Positions 28,101 through 39,465 of a stretch of DNA of 64,000 nucleotides are shown in pieces. Position 1 is the first letter of the stretch; the number at the start of each line of letters is the position of its first letter. The position numbers were made by a program, and so were the translations under genes. This stretch comes from Marinilabiliaceae bacterium (GTDB lineage: Bacteria > Bacteroidota > Bacteroidia > Bacteroidales > Marinilabiliaceae). Under the pieces are notes generated by a model. It saw nothing but the letters and a program-made list of their open reading frames with translations. It searched no databases and was not told where the DNA came from. Location of the stretch: NCBI GenBank assembly GCA_016933045.1, contig JAFGBR010000054.1:1-64000 (forward strand), written 5' to 3'.

Positions 28101-29460
28101 CGGTAATGTTAAACACGAGTTTTTAACCATCAATAAAAACACAATGCAAATCGACATACCGGTTCATTATGGTGTTGATTTGAGCAATTTCGATCCAATG
28201 ATTTTTGCTACTCCCGGAACAGAGATAACTCCTTCGGGATTGCAGGATTTTACAAAAGGAACTATTCAATATACATTTAAATTAAACGGATCAACAGCAA
28301 AATACAATGTTAATGTAAGGATTGCAGCAAACCCTGTCATTCCAGGTTTTCATGCCGATCCCGAAATCCTTTATTCCGAAAAAACAGGAATGTATTATAT
28401 ATACCCAACAACCGATGGATATCCGGGATGGGGTGGTTATTCATTCGATGTATTTGCATCGCCCGATATGGTTAACTGGATTAACCAGGGTACGTTTCTC
28501 GATTTGAGCACCAGCCAGGTTTCATGGGCAACCGGAAATGCCTGGGCTCCTTGTATTATCGAAAAAAAACTTGCTGATAATGACTATCGATATTATTTCT
28601 ATTTTAGTGGAGAGAGTGGAGGGAAAAAAATTGGAGTGGCCGTTTCCGATCATCCTACGGGACCCTTTGTTGATTCTGGTTCGCCAATGATCTCAAATCT
28701 TCCAGCAGGTGTTAGTGGTGGTCAACAAATAGATGGTGATGTTTTTAAAGATCCAGTGTCGGGTAAAAGTTACTTTTATTATGGGAATGGATATATGGCA
28801 GTTGTTGAACTAAACGACGACATGGTGTCGGTAAAAGAAGAGACTACTACAGTATTAACACCCCAGGGTGGTACTTTAAGTACTTATGCGTATCGCGAAG
28901 CTCCTTATGTATTTTATCGTAATGGACTTTATTATTTCCTTTGGTCGGTCGATGATACCGGATCGCCCAATTACCATGTTGCTTATGGAACATCAGCATC
29001 TCCAATGGGACCAATAGAGGTAGCTTCTAATCCAATTGTTATTATTCAGGATGCCGATAATTATATCTTTGGTACAGCACATAACTCAATTATACAAATT
29101 AAGGGGAAAGATGAGTGGTACATAGTGTATCATCGTATTAATAAAGATTATCTTTCAAATTCGCCTGGTATTCATCGCGAAGTATGTATCGACAAGCTCA
29201 CTTTTAATGATGATGGAACAATAATACAAGTGACACCTACCAATGAGGGAATTCAACCTGTTGATGGTTCAGAGACTTCTAATACTAGAAGTTTTAAAAA
29301 AAAAAATCAGGAAAAAGGTGAAGTGATATCAGTTCAGTATATTAATATAAATGGAGTTATTATTAATCCTGCAAAATTGAATAATGGCATTTATTTGGTT
29401 CGAAAACAATATTTAAACGGGAATATTGAAGTTGAAAAGATAATTTACAATGTAAAGTAA
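25198..29460 (+). CDS. Multi-domain secreted protein with two GH43 catalytic modules
   Basis: This 1420-aa protein has a signal peptide (1-25, ending VINAQ). Two LamG/concanavalin-like domains (about 28-235 and 255-460) share TNGYVDMG/SNGYFNFS, YAITKTNY, GRIFIDG and NYLGRSCYS. Two Ig-like domains follow (about 475-560, 570-650; aBig type, WSSSNTDVL and WKSNSPDYM). GH43 module 1 (about 655-940) has RDPHILR, TIDGDIVF and VEGVGLFRL. After a short beta domain, GH43 module 2 (about 1040-1355) has HADPEILY, QIDGDVFKD and EAPYVFYRNGLYYFLWS. Both modules keep the Asp-Asp-Glu set. The C-terminus ends in a shortened sorting-like tail (NGIYLVRKQ). Probably an arabinofuranosidase/arabinanase or xylosidase-type pair acting on pectin side chains. 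A terminator follows at 29506. Confidence 0.88.
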   Translation: MNKTKSIFKILFLIIALFSGVVINAQTLKLHYGLSNDTNGSSEVIDETGNGHNGSLINGATISTYDNLPVIDLGTTNGYVDMGASVGNIISGLTNFTIVTKMYIPTTTSLNSNGNFVWTFSNSNNIGSDANGCIFFSARNGRYAITKTNYTAESGVQTGSAIAKGSWKTLIYTQNEGVGRIFIDGNVVTSGNISVNPSQLGSTSFNYLGRSCYSSDAYLSDVKIADFRIYDGALNTQAIEELSDIDTGSGVTELLTQFDFNSTSDLSNTYTGSLNNGAEIVDYADRKVLDLGSSNGYFNFSSNFGNVISSLDSFTISTNIMIPDSISITGNGNFIWTFANTGNMESSAVGGMFFAANTTRYAITKTNYSAESGVKLGTAANKGKWKNITYTQINGVGRIFIDGLMVAKNSVSIKPYELGNTGYNYLGRSCYSTDAYLKNAKFYRFQIFKGAMKEDAIQGLCNVLGDLNRYADSLRLVDALPFVDIANKDSIRSKLALPSEIADNVSLSWSSSNTDVLTNDGSVFRPGYGSDAVSVTLTVELSSNGVSVTKDIIVTVLPQFSDSESVAIDLSNLKITGNINNARSSVGLPYRTLEGSKIVWKSNSPDYMNNVGRVVKLATTGAGKKRVVLTATVSKGDATATKDFEVYIAEDEQKVAYLFSYFTGNDVTQEQIHFALSGDGYNYIPLNDGKPIMSSDTISIKGGVRDPHILRGDDGYFYMVVTDMKSSEGWSSNRGMVLLRSNDLVNWTHSTVHFPTKWPEKWANVTRVWAPQTIFDPIAQKYMVYFSLLTNDGTCPYDQVFYCYANEDFTDLEGEPIFLFDRGSATIDGDIVFNEADNLYHMYFKNEGVGGICQVTASRLTAEDGQPAGSQWGTPSEPLQQTDVAVEGVGLFRLINQDKWIMMYDCYTSGYYQFCSSSDLNNFTFVQNVSDMDARHGTSLAVSAEEVARLLAAFPSSSLINEPLGARNGNVKHEFLTINKNTMQIDIPVHYGVDLSNFDPMIFATPGTEITPSGLQDFTKGTIQYTFKLNGSTAKYNVNVRIAANPVIPGFHADPEILYSEKTGMYYIYPTTDGYPGWGGYSFDVFASPDMVNWINQGTFLDLSTSQVSWATGNAWAPCIIEKKLADNDYRYYFYFSGESGGKKIGVAVSDHPTGPFVDSGSPMISNLPAGVSGGQQIDGDVFKDPVSGKSYFYYGNGYMAVVELNDDMVSVKEETTTVLTPQGGTLSTYAYREAPYVFYRNGLYYFLWSVDDTGSPNYHVAYGTSASPMGPIEVASNPIVIIQDADNYIFGTAHNSIIQIKGKDEWYIVYHRINKDYLSNSPGIHREVCIDKLTFNDDGTIIQVTPTNEGIQPVDGSETSNTRSFKKKNQEKGEVISVQYININGVIINPAKLNNGIYLVRKQYLNGNIEVEKIIYNVK

Positions 29461-29488
29461 TCTTTGCAGCATTAAAAAATGATAATGA

Positions 29489-32683
<3,195 letters not shown>

Positions 32684-32711
32684 TGTGTTTAATTAATTGA
32701 AAATGAAAGAA

Positions 32712-32748
32712 AAAAGTCCGTTTGTTCTTCATTGCGGACTTTTTTTTA
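32712..32748 (+). terminator. Intrinsic terminator after the GH2 gene
   Basis: AAAAGTCCG (32712-32720) pairs with CGGACTTTT (32735-32743), followed by more T up to 32747. It lies 29 bases past the GH2 stop. Confidence 0.92.
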
Positions 32749-32878
32749 GTTGATTTTAAAATCATATTTTGTTAAAAATGTAATTTTTTCGAAAAAAGAT
32801 TGAATTTTTTTAATTATTTATGTTTATTTCTTTTGTTGTTTGGTGTTACAAAATGATTTTTATTATTTTAGCTTCATA

Positions 32879-32944
32879 ATCAAGGGGATATTTGTTCATT
32901 AACTTTCTGAAACTAATCGTGATTAATGTCCTCTTGATTTTTTT
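32879..32944 (+). promoter_or_regulatory. Terminator-like hairpin in the leader of the pectin methylesterase gene
   Basis: ATCAAGGGGAT (32879-32889) pairs with GTCCTCTTGAT (32928-32938) over 11 bp with two G-U pairs, an inner CATTAA/TTAATG stem extends it, and six T follow. It lies downstream of the GH2 terminator, 78 bases before the methylesterase start codon. A TATTTTTG -7 box (32949-32956) follows it directly. If transcription starts upstream it is an attenuator candidate; if it starts at the box it is a second terminator. The rest of 32684-33021 shows nothing else. Confidence 0.5.
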
Positions 32945-33021
32945 CTTATATTTTTGAACTGCTTTTTGTAAATGATCTTATTAACTTTGATCATTAATAA
33001 ATAAAAAGTAAAATTAGGTAT

Positions 33022-34017
33022 ATGAAATCAATGGCTATATTATTTATATTGTTGCTATTTACCTCTTTTTTTTCAGTTCAATCATTAGCGCAAATAAAGT
33101 ACGATTTATATGTCGCCTCCGATGGAACAGCCGAATATACAACAATTCAGTCGGCTGTTGATGCCACAAAAGCATTTTCCGACAAGAGAATTACCATTCA
33201 TGTAAAAAATGGTGAGTATAACGAGAAGGTTTGTGTTTACTCATGGAATAATTTAATAACAATAAAAGGCGAAAGTGTAAATGGTACCATTATTAATTAT
33301 AATGATTATTTTGATAAAATAAACAGGGGCAGAAATAGTACATTTAATACATACACATTTAAAGTTGAAGCAAACGATTTTATTGCCGAGAATTTAACTG
33401 TTATTAATAGCGCAGGCCCGATAGGCCAGGCAGTTGCATTGCATGTTGAGGGTGATCGTTGTCAGTTTATTAATTGCAGAATTGAAGGTAATCAGGATAC
33501 GTTTTATGGAGCCGGAGAAGGATGCCGTCACTATTTTAAAAATTGTTTCATTAGTGGAACTGTTGATTTTATTTTTGGTGAAGCCACCGTTGTTTTTGAT
33601 GAATGCGAAATTCATAGTTTGACTAAAGCATACATTACAGCAGCTAGTACTCCAAAGGGTTTGAAATATGGTTTTGTTTTTTTAAATTGTAAATTAACAG
33701 CCGCACCTGGTGTTCAAAATGTTTTGTTAGGTCGAACCTGGCGTCCGTATGCCAATGTGGTTTTTATGAATTGTGAAATGGGAAATCATATCGATTTAAA
33801 AGGTTGGGATAACTGGAGTAATGAAGCAAATGAAAAGACCGCTTTTTATGCCGAATACAATAATAATGGCCCTGGCGCAAATACAAGTAATAGGGTCAAA
33901 TGGTCAAAATCACTTTCAAAAAAAGAAGCTAAAAAATACACTGTTAAAAATATATTTGATCTTTCAATTAACAGCCATGACAAATTAAATATGTGGATTC
34001 CATCTTTTTTTAAATAA
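33022..34017 (+). CDS. Pectin methylesterase (CE8)
   Basis: This secreted enzyme of 331 aa has a signal peptide MKSMAILFILLLFTSFFSVQ to LAQ. It removes methyl esters from homogalacturonan so that GH28 enzymes or lyases can act. The family motifs are clear: EYTTIQSAVDA, YNEKV, GNQDTFY with the acid Asp, GTVDFIFGEATVVF with the nucleophile Asp, and LLGRTWRPYA with the substrate-binding Arg/Trp. Only the enzyme domain is present, with no carbohydrate-binding module or T9SS tail, so a periplasmic location is likely. It is the last gene of the pectin locus. Confidence 0.95.
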   Translation: MKSMAILFILLLFTSFFSVQSLAQIKYDLYVASDGTAEYTTIQSAVDATKAFSDKRITIHVKNGEYNEKVCVYSWNNLITIKGESVNGTIINYNDYFDKINRGRNSTFNTYTFKVEANDFIAENLTVINSAGPIGQAVALHVEGDRCQFINCRIEGNQDTFYGAGEGCRHYFKNCFISGTVDFIFGEATVVFDECEIHSLTKAYITAASTPKGLKYGFVFLNCKLTAAPGVQNVLLGRTWRPYANVVFMNCEMGNHIDLKGWDNWSNEANEKTAFYAEYNNNGPGANTSNRVKWSKSLSKKEAKKYTVKNIFDLSINSHDKLNMWIPSFFK

Positions 34018-34086
34018 TTATATCTACTAATTATTTTCCCTTTCTTTTCAATACTTTGATTTGCATTTGTCATAAAATAACTCATT

Positions 34087-35424
34087 ATGGAAATTATTTC
34101 AATTATTATTACGGCATTAAACCTCGTAATTTTGCTCGCTATTTTATTTAAAAACAATAAAACTGATATAACTACTATTATTGAAGCGGTACAACAACTA
34201 ATACAACGTGAGTTAAAGGAAAACAGAACCGAACTTTCTTCATCATTAAAAGATAATCGTGAAGAATTATCAAACGGTTTAGATAAACTCACTCAAAAGC
34301 TAGAAGAAAAAATTACGCTCATTAACGAAGGTCTGAATAAGAGCGCGAAAGACAACAGGGAGGAACTAACTCGTTCGTTGAAAGACTTTAGCGAAACTTT
34401 TTCACGAAATGTGAAGGAGTTCAACGACCTTCAAAAGCAAAAGTTCGATTCTATGGCAACCAAACAAGACGAGTTGGTTAAATCAACTGAATTGAAGTTG
34501 GAGAAAATACGTGAGACAGTTGATGAAAAGCTCCACAAAACACTCGAAGAACGCCTTGGGCAATCCTTTAAAATAGTAAGTGAACGATTGGAAGCTGTAC
34601 AAAAAGGCTTGGGCGAAATGCAAAATCTGGCCAATGGCGTTGGCGATTTAAAAAAGGTGTTGAGCAATGTCAAAACCCGTGGTGTGTTAGGTGAAATTCA
34701 ATTAGGCAATATTCTTGAACAGATTATGGCTCCCGAACAATACGAAGCCAATGTTAAAACAAAACAAGGTTCTAACGACCATGTTGAATTTGCCATTAAG
34801 TTACCGGGTAAAGATGACAACGGCAATGAAATATATTTGCCTATTGACGCAAAGTTTCCACAGGAAGACTACGTGCGATTACAAACAGCATACGATAAGG
34901 GGGATATTGCCGGAATTGATGCCGCCAATAAGGCATTGGTACAATCAATTAAAAAATTTGCAAAAGACATACGTGATAAGTACATCGACCCACCACACAC
35001 TACCGATTTTGCTATCATGTTTTTACCCATCGAAGGATTGTTTGCCGAGGTAGTGCGACAGCCCGAAGTTATTGCCTTATTGCAGCGTGATTTTAAAATT
35101 ATAGTAACCGGACCAACAACATTGGCTGCCATGTTAAACAGCCTACAAATGGGTTTCAAAACATTGGCTATACAAAAACGAAGCAGCGAAGTGTGGCAGA
35201 TTTTGGGTGCAGTAAAAACCGAATTTAGTAAGTTTGGCAATGTATTAGAAAAGGCTCAAAAGAAGATTAATGAAGCCAATGTTGAATTAGATAATTTAGT
35301 AGGTACACGCACTAAAATGATGCTGTCGAAGCTGAAAAAAGTGGAAGAATTACCGTCCGGTGATAGCATTAAAATACTTGATGAATCAATAGAATATGAA
35401 GACGATAATAGTGAATTTAATTAA
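34087..35424 (+). CDS. rmuC: DNA recombination protein RmuC
   Basis: This 445-aa protein has an N-terminal membrane helix (2-20, IISIIITALNLVILLAILF), a long coiled coil (about 30-175), and the RmuC nuclease-like domain (about 190-400) with VKTRGVLGEIQLGNILEQI, LPIDAKFPQEDY, PPHTTDFAIMFLPIEGLFAEV, and VTGPTTLAAMLNSLQMGF. RmuC limits rearrangements at inverted repeats. It is not part of the pectin locus functionally. Typical length; no damage seen. Confidence 0.95.
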   Translation: MEIISIIITALNLVILLAILFKNNKTDITTIIEAVQQLIQRELKENRTELSSSLKDNREELSNGLDKLTQKLEEKITLINEGLNKSAKDNREELTRSLKDFSETFSRNVKEFNDLQKQKFDSMATKQDELVKSTELKLEKIRETVDEKLHKTLEERLGQSFKIVSERLEAVQKGLGEMQNLANGVGDLKKVLSNVKTRGVLGEIQLGNILEQIMAPEQYEANVKTKQGSNDHVEFAIKLPGKDDNGNEIYLPIDAKFPQEDYVRLQTAYDKGDIAGIDAANKALVQSIKKFAKDIRDKYIDPPHTTDFAIMFLPIEGLFAEVVRQPEVIALLQRDFKIIVTGPTTLAAMLNSLQMGFKTLAIQKRSSEVWQILGAVKTEFSKFGNVLEKAQKKINEANVELDNLVGTRTKMMLSKLKKVEELPSGDSIKILDESIEYEDDNSEFN

Positions 35425-35427
35425 TAT

Positions 35428-35493
35428 ATGGCAAAAAAAACAGTAACGAAAAAAATGATGAATCCCTATGAAATTAGACACATAAATTACTAA
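35428..35493 (+). other. Tiny 21-codon ORF after rmuC, possible gene remnant
   Basis: An ATG three bases past the rmuC stop opens MAKKTVTKKMMNPYEIRHIN plus Tyr, then TAA. It looks like the basic N-terminus of a larger protein. The following 130 bases give no continuation in the frames I read. It could be a real leader-type peptide, a decayed gene, or chance. Confidence 0.25.
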
Positions 35494-35630
35494 ATAGTGT
35501 AGTATTTGATGAATACAAACATGTATTGTTGAGTTTGATATTTTAAAATTGAATTAGAAATGGTTAAAAACGTTCTTAATGTATCGGTTGTATAAATAAA
35601 CATTACACACTAACAAATAAAACAATAAAT

Positions 35631-35667
35631 AATAAACTCCCGGTTGTTTTTCAGCCGGGAGTTTATT
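35631..35667. terminator. Bidirectional terminator between rmuC and tRNA-Leu
   Basis: AATAAACTCCCGG (35631-35643) and CCGGGAGTTTATT (35655-35667) form a perfect 13-bp stem. It lies 6 bases beyond the 3' end of the minus-strand tRNA gene and 200 bases after rmuC, so it can serve both directions; the A/T ends of the stem provide short U-runs. Confidence 0.85.
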
Positions 35668-35673
35668 ATTTTG

Positions 35674-35757
35674 TGCCCAGAACAAGACTCGAACTTGCAC
35701 AGCCTAACGGCCACCAGCCCCTCAAGCTGGCGTGTCTACCAATTTCACCATCTGGGC
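35674..35757 (-). tRNA. tRNA-Leu (anticodon GAG)
   Basis: The minus-strand sequence begins GCCCAGATGGTGAAATTGG and ends TTCTGGGCA. The acceptor GCCCAGA pairs with TCTGGGC with A as discriminator. The anticodon stem CCAGC/GCTGG encloses the loop TTGAGGG, so the anticodon is GAG. A long variable arm (TGGCCGTTAGGCTGT) marks a class II Leu tRNA, and TTCGAGTC is the T-loop. CCA is not encoded. Length 84 nt. It reads CUC and CUU codons. Confidence 0.96.
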
Positions 35758-35773
35758 TAAATTATATGAGCTG

Positions 35774-35804
35774 CAAAAGTAAATATTTTATAATCTCCAA
35801 CCAA
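35774..35804 (-). promoter_or_regulatory. Promoter of tRNA-Leu
   Basis: On the minus strand TACTTTTG (35774-35781) matches the Bacteroidota -7 consensus TAnnTTTG, with TTGG (35801-35804) 19 bases upstream as a -33 element. The box is 16 bases from the mature 5' end of the tRNA, which fits. Confidence 0.65.
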
Positions 35805-36006
35805 CATCTAATCTGTTTTTCAATAAAAATTCATCTAATTATCAATTAAAACGCTTTCAATCTGACTATTATTAACTAAACTTAACAACAAAAAAAATTA
35901 ATATCAGTAATTATGATACAAAAAACATTTTTTTACAATCTTTTCTTTACTATTTTTAACTTTTAATGTAAAAATAACGTAGTAAGGTCAAAAAACATAT
36001 ATAAAC

Positions 36007-37455
36007 ATGGCTACATTTCTTGGCATAACCTTTGGAAGTAAATTCCCATCAACCAGCAAATACGAATTAGAACAACAACAATTAATTGCTGATAAAAAAA
36101 GATTTAACGATTATTCTGAATCCAACATCTATAAGCGATATACCGAGTTAGATGTATTAATTCACACCGGAGACTTTGAGAAAAAAGTTGATAAACTTAA
36201 AAACGAAAAGTTTCAGGATATTGAGGCCTACCATAAACACAACAACTACTTACAGCTTAAAAAATCAAGCGACATAAAAACTTTTCTTAAATTCATTAAT
36301 TCCGGAAAAGAAAAACTGCTCAACGAATATCAATTATCTTCGAATTACATTGAATTCAAAGAACTTGAACAAATAATAAACTCAACTGATTTTAAAAAAA
36401 CTGCCAATCAAAAAGGTTTCAAAAAAACCGATGAATACAAACAACTAAAAGAATATAAAAGACAAAAGAAAAGTGTTGAAGTTAAATTCATCGAAAAAAC
36501 CACAAAATCCAAAGATTATCAAACTTATAATAGTGTCAAAGATTCATCTCGTTTACAAGAATTTATGATTCTTGATAGTTATATCAATTCAGACGAATTC
36601 AAAAAAATTAAAACCTTTTACGAAGATAAAAATAGATTTATTAAAAGTGATGAATATAAACTTCTTCATGAATATGAGGAAATTAAAAAATCAGCTGATT
36701 ATATTTGGTTTGAAAAAACATCAAAAAACAATCCATTTTCTGAAATTAATAAATGGGAAATTACTTTTTCTGATGACTTTGATAAAAACACAATTTCAAC
36801 CGAAAAATGGATGAAAGGTTATTACTGGGGAAAATCATTAATTAACGATAATTATTCTCTATCTACCGAAAAACAACTTTTTACCGATAATAACATTGAA
36901 GTTAGAGATTCTAATGTTCGCATTATTACAAAAAAAGAACAAAAAAACGGTAAGGTTTGGGATCCCGTTAATGGTTTTGGAATTGCCGATTTCAATTACA
37001 CATCAGGACTATTAAACACTGGGCATAGTTTTAGACAGCAGTACGGAAAATTTGAAATAAAAGCAAAAATAAAAACTGCCAAACAAGTTAACCATGCTTT
37101 TTGGTTGGTTGGCGAACGCATGGTTCCTCAAATAACTGTTATTAAAACTGGTTCGCAAAAGAGCAAACAATTCGAGGTTGGTACAATAATTAATGATAGT
37201 AAACAAAATTCAAATCTGTATTCAACAATATCAGCAGTTAAACTGGCTAATAATTATCATATATTCACACTTGAATGGACTCCTCAAAAACTTGTATGGA
37301 AAATTAATGGAATAATGGTACATGAACAAACAAATGGAATACCTAACACTCCTATGTATCTTAATTTCAGCACTCATTTATTCAATGACATAAATGACAG
37401 TTCACTTCCTGCTCACTGGGAAATTGACTGGGTACGGTGCTACAAAGAGGCCTAA
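36007..37455 (+). CDS. Cytosolic helical-repeat protein with a catalytically dead GH16-like domain
   Basis: This 482-aa protein has no signal peptide. Residues 1-245 are charged, helical and repetitive: units of about 70 aa begin at GDFEKK (55), TDFKKT (127) and DEFKKI (196), and DEYKQLKEY (142-150) recurs as DEYKLLHEY (215-223). Residues about 248-482 follow the GH16 laminarinase/agarase fold: WEITFSDDFD, GYYWGKSLIND, SGLLNTGHSFRQQYGKFEIKAKI, HAFWLVGERM, and the closing WEIDWVRCY. The catalytic signature EIDxxE reads Q375-I-T377-V-I-K380, so nucleophile, helper Asp and acid/base are all replaced. It should be a glycan-binding or structural pseudo-enzyme rather than a hydrolase, and it sits in the cytosol where GH16 substrates are not expected. 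A U32 gene follows 28 bases downstream. Function unknown. Confidence 0.75.
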   Translation: MATFLGITFGSKFPSTSKYELEQQQLIADKKRFNDYSESNIYKRYTELDVLIHTGDFEKKVDKLKNEKFQDIEAYHKHNNYLQLKKSSDIKTFLKFINSGKEKLLNEYQLSSNYIEFKELEQIINSTDFKKTANQKGFKKTDEYKQLKEYKRQKKSVEVKFIEKTTKSKDYQTYNSVKDSSRLQEFMILDSYINSDEFKKIKTFYEDKNRFIKSDEYKLLHEYEEIKKSADYIWFEKTSKNNPFSEINKWEITFSDDFDKNTISTEKWMKGYYWGKSLINDNYSLSTEKQLFTDNNIEVRDSNVRIITKKEQKNGKVWDPVNGFGIADFNYTSGLLNTGHSFRQQYGKFEIKAKIKTAKQVNHAFWLVGERMVPQITVIKTGSQKSKQFEVGTIINDSKQNSNLYSTISAVKLANNYHIFTLEWTPQKLVWKINGIMVHEQTNGIPNTPMYLNFSTHLFNDINDSSLPAHWEIDWVRCYKEA

Positions 37456-37483
37456 AAACATTCTTTAAAGTACAAATTATTTA

Positions 37484-39307
37484 ATGCGTCAAATAGAATT
37501 ACTTGCACCCGCAAAAAATATTGATTGCGGTTTTGCAGCTATTAATCATGGTGCTGATGCTGTGTATATTGGAGCCCCTAAATTTGGAGCCCGAAAAATG
37601 GCTGGTAATTCTTTATCGCATATATCTGATTTAGTTGCTTATGCTCATATTTTTAATTGCAAAGTTTACGTTACAATTAATACAATTATTTACGACCATG
37701 AGTTAAACGATGTCGAAAAGTTAATTCACGATCTTTATAATATTAATGTTGATGCAATAATTATTCAGGATATGGGGATTCTCGAAATGAACCTCCCTCC
37801 TATTGCAATTCATGCCAGTACCCAAACCGATAACCGAAGCTTAGAAAAAATTAAATTTCTCGAAGATATTGGTTTTGAACAGGTTGTTTTAGCCCGAGAG
37901 TTGTCTCTCAAACAAATAGAACACATATCTAAACATTCTAATATTAAACTTGAATGTTTTATTCATGGCGCATTATGCGTATCATACAGTGGCCAATGCT
38001 ACTTAAGTGCATCTATAAATAATAGAAGCGCAAATCGCGGTGAATGTGGGCAACCCTGCCGACTTCCATATACTCTCTACGACAATAACGGAAAAACACT
38101 TGTTAAAAATAAATACCTGTTATCACTTAAAGATCTTAACCTATCTGAATACATCGATAAACTAATTGATGCAGGTATCAACTCTTTTAAAATTGAAGGA
38201 CGACTAAAAGATGCTGATTACGTTAAAAATATTACTTCACATTACCGTCAACTCATTGATAAAATATTAATTAAAAAAAACAATATTAAACGTTCTTCAA
38301 TTGGTAACTCTATTATTAATTTTATTCCTGAACCTCATAAAAGTTTCTCACGAAACTTTACATCTTATTTTATCAATGGCCGACAAGATGAAATTTGGAA
38401 TATTGACTCTCCAAAAGCACTTGGTGAAAGAATAGGAAGAATTGTAAAAACATATAACGATTATTTTACTATTGAAAAAAACACACCATCATTTTCTAAT
38501 GGAGATGGAATTTGCTTTTTCGACAAGAAAAAAAATCTTAAGGGAACAAATATTAATAAAGTAATACAAAACAATATATATCCCGAATCGATGAACGATT
38601 TATATGCAGGAGCAATAATATTTCGTAATCGCGACAATCAATTCAATACAGTTTTAAAAACATCAGATCCAAAACGATTAATAAATGTTGATCTCTTCTT
38701 TAAACAAATAAATAAATCATTATTTGAACTTACTATTATTGATGAAGAAGGCGTACAATCATCTATATCAAGTGAACTTTACTACGAACAGGCTAGAAAC
38801 AAAGAATTAGCTAACGAGAACACCAAATACCAACTTTCTAAACTTGGAAATTCAAATCTTTCTCTTCAAAACATAAATATTAAACTTATAGACGATTGCT
38901 TTTTTCAATCAAAAGTTTTAAACAACTTACGACGTGATGCAATTCAACTACACATTAGCAAACGAATCGAAAAAAATAAGCCTATTCCTAAACCAATTAT
39001 ACAAACCAATACCCCTTATTTCTCAAACCAACTCAACTATAAAGCTAATATTGCTAATAAAAATGCCTTTTCGTTTTATAAAAAACATGGGGTTAACAAT
39101 ATTGAAATGGCTTTTGAAATAAGCACTCAAAAGCCTAATCAGGAACTAATGAGAACAAAATATTGCATATTGGATATGTTAAATAAATGCAACAAAAATG
39201 CAACCGATAATAACAAAATACACCATCTAATACTGTCAAATCAATACGGAAATTATGAATGCAATTTCGATTGCAAAAAATGTGAAATGACTCTTATTAA
39301 AAAATAA
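37484..39307 (+). CDS. Peptidase U32 family protein (RlhA/TrhP-like RNA hydroxylation)
   Basis: This 607-aa U32-family protein begins with IELLAPAKNIDCGFAAINHGADAVYIGAPKFGARK, the standard signature. The cysteine set in ECFIHGALCVSYSGQC and GECGQPCRLPY (about 167-205) corresponds to the conserved Cys of RlhA and TrhP, which are needed for prephenate-dependent hydroxylation of rRNA or tRNA, so an RNA-modifying role is more likely than proteolysis. The long C-terminal half is diverged and ends in a Cys cluster (CNFDCKKCEM) that could bind iron-sulfur or zinc. Which RNA is modified cannot be told from sequence. It lies 28 bases after the pseudo-GH16 gene. Confidence 0.85.
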   Translation: MRQIELLAPAKNIDCGFAAINHGADAVYIGAPKFGARKMAGNSLSHISDLVAYAHIFNCKVYVTINTIIYDHELNDVEKLIHDLYNINVDAIIIQDMGILEMNLPPIAIHASTQTDNRSLEKIKFLEDIGFEQVVLARELSLKQIEHISKHSNIKLECFIHGALCVSYSGQCYLSASINNRSANRGECGQPCRLPYTLYDNNGKTLVKNKYLLSLKDLNLSEYIDKLIDAGINSFKIEGRLKDADYVKNITSHYRQLIDKILIKKNNIKRSSIGNSIINFIPEPHKSFSRNFTSYFINGRQDEIWNIDSPKALGERIGRIVKTYNDYFTIEKNTPSFSNGDGICFFDKKKNLKGTNINKVIQNNIYPESMNDLYAGAIIFRNRDNQFNTVLKTSDPKRLINVDLFFKQINKSLFELTIIDEEGVQSSISSELYYEQARNKELANENTKYQLSKLGNSNLSLQNINIKLIDDCFFQSKVLNNLRRDAIQLHISKRIEKNKPIPKPIIQTNTPYFSNQLNYKANIANKNAFSFYKKHGVNNIEMAFEISTQKPNQELMRTKYCILDMLNKCNKNATDNNKIHHLILSNQYGNYECNFDCKKCEMTLIKK

Positions 39308-39465
39308 CTATTTTAATAATTCATTTAACAATCATTAAATAAGTATTTTAAACACTCACCATTCAAATATATAAAAATCATTATTAAAACATTAGCTCCT
39401 TATTTTCTTTTTTTGTGTATATTAAAATAGATTAATGCCAAATACTAAATAATATATAACCAATT

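Noticed and set aside
35674-35757. tRNA-Leu as an integration site with an attached mobile element
   Set aside because: No integrase and no duplicate of the tRNA 3' end were seen nearby.
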